DNA of 64,000 nucleotides from Piscicola geometra (lineage: Eukaryota; Annelida; Clitellata; Hirudinida; Piscicolidae): positions 3,507,239-3,571,238 of the forward strand of contig OX030962.1 of NCBI GenBank assembly GCA_943735955.1, read 5' to 3'. The translations under genes and the position numbers were made by a program. A model generated the notes under the pieces. It was not told the origin of the DNA, did not search any database, and worked only from the letters and a program-made list of their open reading frames with translations. Shown one piece after another: positions 58,193-64,000 of this stretch (the stretch's first letter is position 1; each line of letters opens with the position of its first letter).

Positions 58193-59398
58193 ATGAAGAC
58201 ACATACAAGCTACCTACAAGACAGCTTTGAATTGATAAAAATAATAAACCAACTAAATTTAGAAAACAAAATTAATAACGACAACAGAAATTTAATCCTT
58301 GCGACAGCTGATATTACCTCCCTTTATACTAATATGATTAATAAAAAGACCGTTGCAAAAACAATTAAAATTTTAAAAAAATACCTTGTTCCGAACCGAC
58401 CAGATAAACTGATAATAGATCTACTCAAAATTACCCTAAACAATATTTTTTTTACCTACGAGGATGAAGTATTCAAACAAACTAACGGTTTAGCAATGGG
58501 TATTTCAATGGCACCCGCATTAGCCAACATTTACCTTCATGACCTCGACAATATAATTTTAAAAACAAAGCCTATCTTATATAAAAGATATATTGACGAC
58601 ATTCTAATAATTAGCACAAAAGAAACCCTCTCAGAAATAAAATTGAAGACAACCAACAGATTAAGAGAGATAGAACTAACATACACAGAAAACTTAAACA
58701 ACCTTAACTTCCTAGACCTAACCCTTACATTACACAATAACAAGATCACAACAAAAACTTACATTAAAGACACTAACAATTTCAATTGGCTACACGCCGA
58801 GTCAAACCACCCGAGACATATAATCAACAACCTACATAAAGCTGGCCTTACAAGATTTGCAAGACAATGCTCAGAAAAATCCGACTATGACACGATAGCC
58901 AGGAAATTCTGCAGAATGCTCTCGAACAAAGGTCATAACTACACCAAGATGAAGATCAGCAGCAAATTGATATGGATTAAGAACAACACCAATAATTATA
59001 ATAACAGCAATAATAATAATAATAATAATAATAATAGCAATAATGATAATAACGATAATAATAATAATAATAACACTTGTATTAATGATAACAACAATAA
59101 TAGGATCATGACTAGTAATGACAATGATAACAATAATGACAATAACAACCAAGCTACATCAAGAAACATCTTTCTACCGATAGTAATAGACTACGCTACA
59201 AGTAATAAAAGACTACTTGATAAACTCTGCACACTGATTAACAAACACGAAACAGAGAACACAATACACACAAAAATCAAACTCATAAAGACTTTCTACA
59301 CAAGCAACTCTAACCCTAACCCTAACCCTAACCCTAACCCAGTCTATGGGGAAGTGGTCATGGTGATGATGATGATAATGATGGTCGTCACGACATAA
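58193..59398 (+). pseudogene. PLE reverse transcriptase, unit 2, C-terminal part
   Basis: Resumes after the LINE with KTHTSYLQDSFELIKII. Motif A ATADITSLYTNM, motif B TNGLAMGISMAPALANIYL and catalytic YKRYIDDILII (near 58580-58610) are all present, then LNFLDLTLTL and WLHAESNHPRH. After residue ~265 the frame enters an Asn/Asp-rich (aat)n-like stretch (58990-59150) absent from unit 1, then a short conserved tail, and finally runs without a stop into telomeric repeats read as Asn-Pro (59311-59340). No endonuclease domain. The C-terminal half is open; the N-terminal half is broken, so the unit is dead. Confidence 0.88.
59308..59341 (+). repeat. short telomeric tract ending PLE unit 2
   Basis: Five ccctaa units joined directly to the RT frame, without the CCGGAA box and hairpin seen at the other unit ends. 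This end looks truncated or aberrant. Confidence 0.93.
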
Positions 59399-59399
59399 C

Positions 59400-60175
59400 C
59401 GACTATATTTAAAGATTAATTCACTTTAAAATACACATTTAAAAACATTTGAACTTTCACGCATAAACTCTTGTGTTTCTTTTAAACATGTTGCTTTTTT
59501 TGTCATAAATATTCATTGTTTTATAGCGCTTTTCTATCACTTTGATGAATAAATACGTGATCAAACCATTACGAACCATTTACAATGAGTTCAGGCCCTA
59601 AACTTTAGGGCTAGAGAATTAATTTGTAGAAAATGGCATATTTATGGACCATATATGGTACGGTGTAGATTCAAATTGATAAAGCGAGTAGAAAAAGACA
59701 TACATGAACAAAAGACAAACAGACATTATTAACAAAAAAGCTGTCTAATTAATAATAATTATTGTGAAAACATTGGTTAAAGCGGCTCCGCTGTGATATT
59801 GTGCAGACTTCGCTGGAAAGAAACTATCAAAAGAAGAAGAAATCTTGAGTGCACTTCCAGCTAGAAATATAACTATTTGATGGAAAGAAAGACTGGTCAG
59901 GAGTATTCCTCCAACACCGACGTGGAATCACAACATGTTGTGGTCCTTTGTAGGTTCAGAAAAAAAGGGGAGACCATCTCTGCCTTGCGATTTGCTCATG
60001 ATATCGACCTCTCGTAGGCAACTTATATATATATTAGAAGCTTCAAAGGTAGTTCATTTGTTGAATATTTGATAATTATTTGGTTTAAATAACTATTTTA
60101 TTGTTTTTAAAAGCTTTTTTTAATGACTATTTAATTAAATTAGTTCATGCAATCGGTCTGACTTTTTTATTTTTA
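59400..60175. other. intergenic, no gene seen
   Basis: No recognisable coding region, RNA gene or clear repeat. Confidence 0.4.
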
Positions 60176-60177
60176 TG

Positions 60178-60400
60178 GTCTGTACTATTCACAGCCTGAC
60201 AGACGCAGGCCATTTTACAGTGGTTCTTATGCGCCACTCCACACGACGTACACATCTCTCAATGCATACATTGCTAACACCGCATCATATACACTAGGTA
60301 TATGATAGTTCACGGTTGCTCGCAAGGATTCGAATTGGCGACCTTAGAGTTGCAAGTCCGACGTCTACCATCTAAGCCATCCCCGCTCCCCATCTGACTA
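60178..60400 (-). mobile_element. tRNA-derived SINE, family 1, full length
   Basis: On the minus strand the head reads gggatggcttagatggtaga (A box) and gtcgccaattcgaatcctt (B box). The body gtgaactatcatataccta, gatgcggtgtt and a 3' part shared with the copy at 3833 (ggcgcataagaaccactg, acagcctgacagacgcaggc on the plus strand) follow. It is the best preserved member of this subtype. Confidence 0.88.
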
Positions 60401-60597
60401 CGGGATGATACGGTTAACCCGAACGACGAAATGGCAAACCTAAAACGACAATTAAATTTTTTTAATATTTATTGTTTGAACATTTTATATATAAAATAAA
60501 ATCAATAAAATAATGTTATAAGATAATAAATGTCGATATTTCTAAATATATTAAATGCACCTTTAAAATCTATCGGTCCGATTCAGACGAGCCTTAC

Positions 60598-60758
60598 CGA
60601 CCGAGGATTTGCCGACCTGGGCCGGGTGCTGGCGGGACGTGGCGTGGTGGTTAAGTTCATCAGAGCGATGTATCTTCTGTCGCATTTGCAGAGCTCGCAG
60701 CCCAATTCATCCTTATAGAAATAGGCACAGAGAAACGGGCAGGGGGACTCAGTGCACA
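60598..60758 (-). CDS. exon with an antistasin-like domain
   Basis: A single minus-strand exon bounded by CTGCAG/TGTGCA and TCG/GTAAGG, 161 bases (phase: two leading bases, then 53 codons). It encodes CTESPCPFLCAYFYKDELGC then ELCKC, six cysteines with the C-x4-C-x3-C-x5-D-x2-GC-x2-C-x-C spacing of antistasin-type domains. These are found in secreted serine-protease inhibitors and in extracellular matrix or signalling proteins. A T/P/R-rich linker follows. I found no neighbouring exon, so the full protein and its function are unknown. Confidence 0.65.
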
Positions 60759-61125
60759 CTGCAGAATGGAAAAATGATTTATAAAGTGATAATACCGTTA
60801 AATACCAGATTTTTCGAGTACAGTTTAGACATCATCATTTTTAGAAAATAGAATTGGTTTTTTGGGTACTTAGTTCGGACATAAAATGTAATAACTAGAA
60901 TGTCAAGGGTGGTAATTATGGCGGACAAGAATAATAATAATCGTAACTGATTTGAATAAATCATTTAATTTGACTATGAACAGAAAGACTCATAAGGAAA
61001 GACTTCATATACTTTCGTGCATTTGAAAAAACAATTACTCAAAAGTGTGCGAATATATTTATATTTTGTGGTTCTAGAACAAAGTTGGTGGTTATCAAAT
61101 AAAGTTAAAATGCAAAATAACTAAC

Positions 61126-61905
61126 CAGAACAACAATCATAACAATCAGAACAACTACAACACAAGATACAATGACAACAGAAACAACAACAGATACAAT
61201 CCATACAACAAAAACCAAAACAGAAACCACAACAACAATAGTAACAACTTCAACAACAACAATAATAATAACGACTTCAACAACAACAAAAATAATAACA
61301 TGAACAACAATAACAACACGGACTCAGACCTGAAAAGAAATTTAATCAAGATCTTCAAAGGGCTCAACCAAATCTCCAACTTTCAAAAACTAGAGAAAAA
61401 AATGAAATTTGAACTAGGTATTATCAAAAATATACAATCGATTAATATAAATAACCTAACAGAAGACTCAACGCTCTCAGGGAATATAACTGATCTAACA
61501 GAAGAGTTTAGAATTAGTCTAAGAATAACAATCCTTGAAAAACAGGAAGCCCATGTAGATAACATGATCAAAACATTGAAATACAAGAGTATCCAAAATG
61601 ATCTAAAACCAATTTGGGAATACACCAAGAAACAAAACCCAAAATGGGATGACAAATTGTTCGAAAGACTAACAATAAAACTAAACAACCTAAACCCAAC
61701 AAGCCCGGAGCCACCCCTACCACAACAAACCCCACCACAACTAATCACAACACAAACCAACGACATTAGTTCGAAACTCGAAGAAACACTAAAATATCTT
61801 CAGAGCCTCCAGAACCTAATCAACAAATCAAACAGCCCAACCAAACAACAAAAAGACAATAAAAACGATCAAACTGAAGAACACAAAGATATAGAGATGG
61901 AGGGA
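61126..61905 (+). pseudogene. PLE ORF1 partial copy (unit 3)
   Basis: Starts within the N/Q-rich part of ORF1 (equivalent to 53926) and runs to the equivalent of about 55362, nearly identical to unit 2. It is uninterrupted where unit 2 has the 657-bp LINE piece: KYKSI joins QNDLKPIWEYTKK directly. It then breaks into a ggagggagg minisatellite, so the acidic region, RT and ends are missing. The few differences are single bases (for example EYKDIEME versus EHKDIEME), so the duplication is recent. Confidence 0.92.
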
Positions 61906-62200
61906 GGAGGGAGGGAGGGAGGAGGGACGGAGGGAGGGAGGGAGGAGGGACGGAGGGAGGGAGGGAGGAGGGACGGAGGAAGGGATGGAAGAAGGGATGG
62001 AAGAAGGGATGGAAGGAGCGATGGAGAGAGGGATGGAGGAAGGGAAGAGTGGAGGGAGGGATGGAGAAAGAAGGAGGGGATGAGAAGAAAAAAGAAAGAA
62101 ATTGTAGAAGAGAAAAAGAGATTAAAAAAGAAGGAGGTATGGAGGAATGAAGAGAAGAAGAGGAGAGGGAGGATGGAGGAAAGGATAAGTGGTTGAAGGA
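61899..62200. repeat. GGAGGGA-type minisatellite
   Basis: Purine-rich ggaggga, gatggaag and agaaga units. The frames across it (Gly/Arg/Glu or Ser/Pro-rich) are artefacts. Left edge interrupts PLE ORF1. Confidence 0.9.
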
Positions 62201-62368
62201 AGGACGGAAGAGAATGGGTGGAAAAAGGAATGTAGAGACATAGGTAAAGATATATTGATGGATGTGAGATCCCATAAAGTTGGAAATAGTCAACAAGTTG
62301 AAGGTTTGAAGATGTTTGAGGAGGTAGAAATGAGGATGGTTGACTGTTTGAGGAGATAGAAATGGAAC

Positions 62369-62603
62369 CTGGTCGGAGTTGATGGCGAGGGAGTGGATGT
62401 TGTAGGTGTGTCCATTGGAGTAGACCCTGCGTGGGGAGAAGGTCAATTGGGGGGGGGAGGCTTCGAGGGTCGGCAGGGAGAGGAAGGGGTGGAGGAGGAA
62501 GAGGTGGGTGGAATGTTTGTGGAGGCTGTGCTGATGACCGTGTCACTTTTGGAAGAAAGCTTCTGAGTTTTTTCATATATTTTCCACAGCTTTATCGTCT
62601 TAT
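62369..62603 (-). CDS. exon of PP2A regulatory subunit B55
   Basis: Minus-strand exon bounded by CAACAG/ATAAGA and GACCAG/GTTCCA. It begins DKTIKLWKIYEKTQKL, matching the WD-repeat block NDKTIKLWKI of PPP2R2/B55 proteins, and ends SPRRVYSNGHTYNIHSLAIN plus SDQ, matching SPRRIFANAHTYHINSISxNSD. Between them is an S/T/P-rich stretch where vertebrate B55 has a different loop. A run of nine C (minus strand, about 62448-62456) breaks the frame; ten would restore it. B55 subunits are beta-propellers that select substrates for protein phosphatase 2A. The exon upstream would lie beyond the satellite at 62722-64000. Confidence 0.8.
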
Positions 62604-62721
62604 CTGTTGAGTTGTATTATGATGCGATCTAAATATTCTATGAATCTCATATTCCCACAAACCAGATATTCTTTTTAGAAGTCTCAAGAGCCATAATCAT
62701 CCATAAAACTAAAAGTATATG

Positions 62722-64000
62722 CCCCCTCCCTACCCTCCCCCCTATATAGTATATGTCCCCCCTCCCCACTCTTCCCCCCATATAGTATATGTCCCCCCTC
62801 CCCACCCTTCCCCCCATATAGTATATGTCCCCCCTCCCCACCCTTCCCCCCATATAGTATATGTCCCCCCTCCCCACCCTCCACCCTGTATAGTATATGT
62901 CCCCCCCTCCCCACCCTCCACCCTCATATAGTATATGTCCCCCCTCCCCACCCTCCACCCTCATATAGTATATGTCCCCCCTCCCCACCCTCCACCCTCA
63001 TATAGTATATGTCCCCCCTCCCCACCCTCCACCCTCATATAGTATATGTCCCCCCTCCCCACCCTCCACCCTCATATAGTATATGTCCTCCCTCCCCACC
63101 CTCCACCCTCATATAGTATATGTCCCCCCTCCCCACCCTCCACCCTCATATAGTATATGTCCCCCCCTCCCCACCCTTCCCCCCATATAGTATATGTCCC
63201 CCCTCCCCACCCTCCACCCTCATATAGTATATGTCCCCCCTCCCCACCCTCCACCCTCATATAGTATATGTCCCCCCTCCCCACCCTCCACCCTCATATA
63301 GTATATGTCCCCCCTCCCCACCCTCCACCCTCATATAGTATATGTCCCCCCTCCCCACCCTCCACCCTCATATAGTATATGTCCCCCCTCCCCACCCTCC
63401 ACCCTCATATAGTATATGTCCCCCCTCCCCACCCTCCACCCTCATATAGTATATGTCCCCCCTCCCCACCCTCCACCCTCATATAGTATATGTCCCCCCT
63501 CCCCACCCTCCACCCTCATATAGTATATGTCCTCCCTCCCCACCCTCCACCCTCATATAGTATATGTCCCCCCTCCCCACCCTCCACCCTCATATAGTAT
63601 ATGTCCCCCCTCCCCACCCTCCACCCTCATATAGTATATGTCCCCCCTCCCCACCCTCCACCCTCATATAGTATATGTCCCCCCCTCCCCACCCTCCACC
63701 CTCATATAGTATATGTCCCCCCTCCCCACCCTCCACCCTCATATAGTATATGTCCCCCCTCCCCACCCTCCACCCTCATATAGTATATGTCCCCCCTCCC
63801 CACCCTCCACCCTCATATAGTATATGTCACCCCTCCCCACCCTCCACCCTCATATAGTATATGTCCTCCCTCCCCACCCTCCACCCTCATATAGTATATG
63901 TCCCCCCTCCCCACCCTCCACCCTCATATAGTATATGTCCCCCCTCCCCACCCTCCACCCTCATATAGTATATGTCCCCCCTCCCCACCCTCCACCCTCA
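62722..64000. repeat. 37-bp satellite, ~34 units, runs off the window
   Basis: Units of catatagtatatgtccccc followed by ctccccaccctccaccct, with ccttccccc variants among the first few units and scattered single-base changes. The strands are strongly C-rich and G-rich. Array end is outside the window. Pro-rich and Gly-rich frames across it are artefacts. Confidence 0.98.

Noticed and set aside
61820..62576. Long Ser/Pro-rich minus-strand frames over 200 codons
   Set aside because: They combine a GGAGGGA minisatellite with parts of the B55 exon in the wrong frame.
62600..64000. Possible CRISPR-like array or Pro/Gly-rich protein
   Set aside because: The units are head-to-tail 37-mers without unique spacers, and this is eukaryotic DNA; it is a satellite.

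Overview
The window is animal nuclear DNA from an invertebrate whose identity I cannot settle. It is very AT-rich, its genes have GT-AG introns (plus one probable GC-AG), SINEs and LINEs are dense, and telomeric repeats are of the TTAGGG/CCCTAA type. I see no bacterial or organellar genes, no rRNA, no intact tRNA gene and no CRISPR array.

Host genes. (1) A phenylalanine-4-hydroxylase gene on the minus strand (7681-16366): eleven exons rebuilt with matching splice phases, about 420 residues, lacking only the extreme N-terminus. (2) A complete nuclear receptor gene on the minus strand (24658-35664): nine coding exons, about 510 residues. (3) Head-to-head with it, a two-exon plus-strand gene (36485-37239) that resembles TP53INP/DOR autophagy proteins. 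(4) An intronless, frameshifted RRM/RGG gene (38191-38781). (5) A single exon with an antistasin-like domain (60598-60758, minus). (6) A single exon of a PP2A B55 regulatory subunit (62369-62603, minus).

Mobile DNA fills most of the rest: L2/CR1-like and RTE-like LINE fragments, at least two tRNA-derived SINE families, piggyBac relics, two copies of a GTF2IRD2-like hAT transposon, several non-autonomous hAT elements, and many micro- and minisatellites. A 37-bp satellite runs off the right end.

The most unusual region is 41.0-62 kb. It holds Penelope-like elements (PLEs) with a PLE-type reverse transcriptase but no visible GIY-YIG endonuclease. They are punctuated by CCCTAA tracts. In two units a hammerhead ribozyme precedes a recurrent element, CATAA(G/A)CCGGAA-type box, then a stem-loop, then (CCCTAA)n. 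The same box, hairpin and telomeric tract follow the RT stop codon in the 3' UTR. This is the layout expected if the RNA 3' end anneals to a telomeric G-overhang and is reverse transcribed from it. PLE unit 1 would have an open 646-residue RT frame but is split by an 8-kb MULE DNA transposon with ~380-bp inverted repeats and a 9-10 bp target duplication. That MULE carries a spliced FLYWCH-MULE transposase that appears intact. A LINE lies within a 19-bp satellite inside the MULE, giving four nested layers. PLE unit 2 is broken by stops, two LINE pieces and a GC-rich 320-bp in-frame insertion flanked by 28-bp direct repeats. A third, partial ORF1 copy (61.1 kb) preserves the empty site of one LINE insertion.
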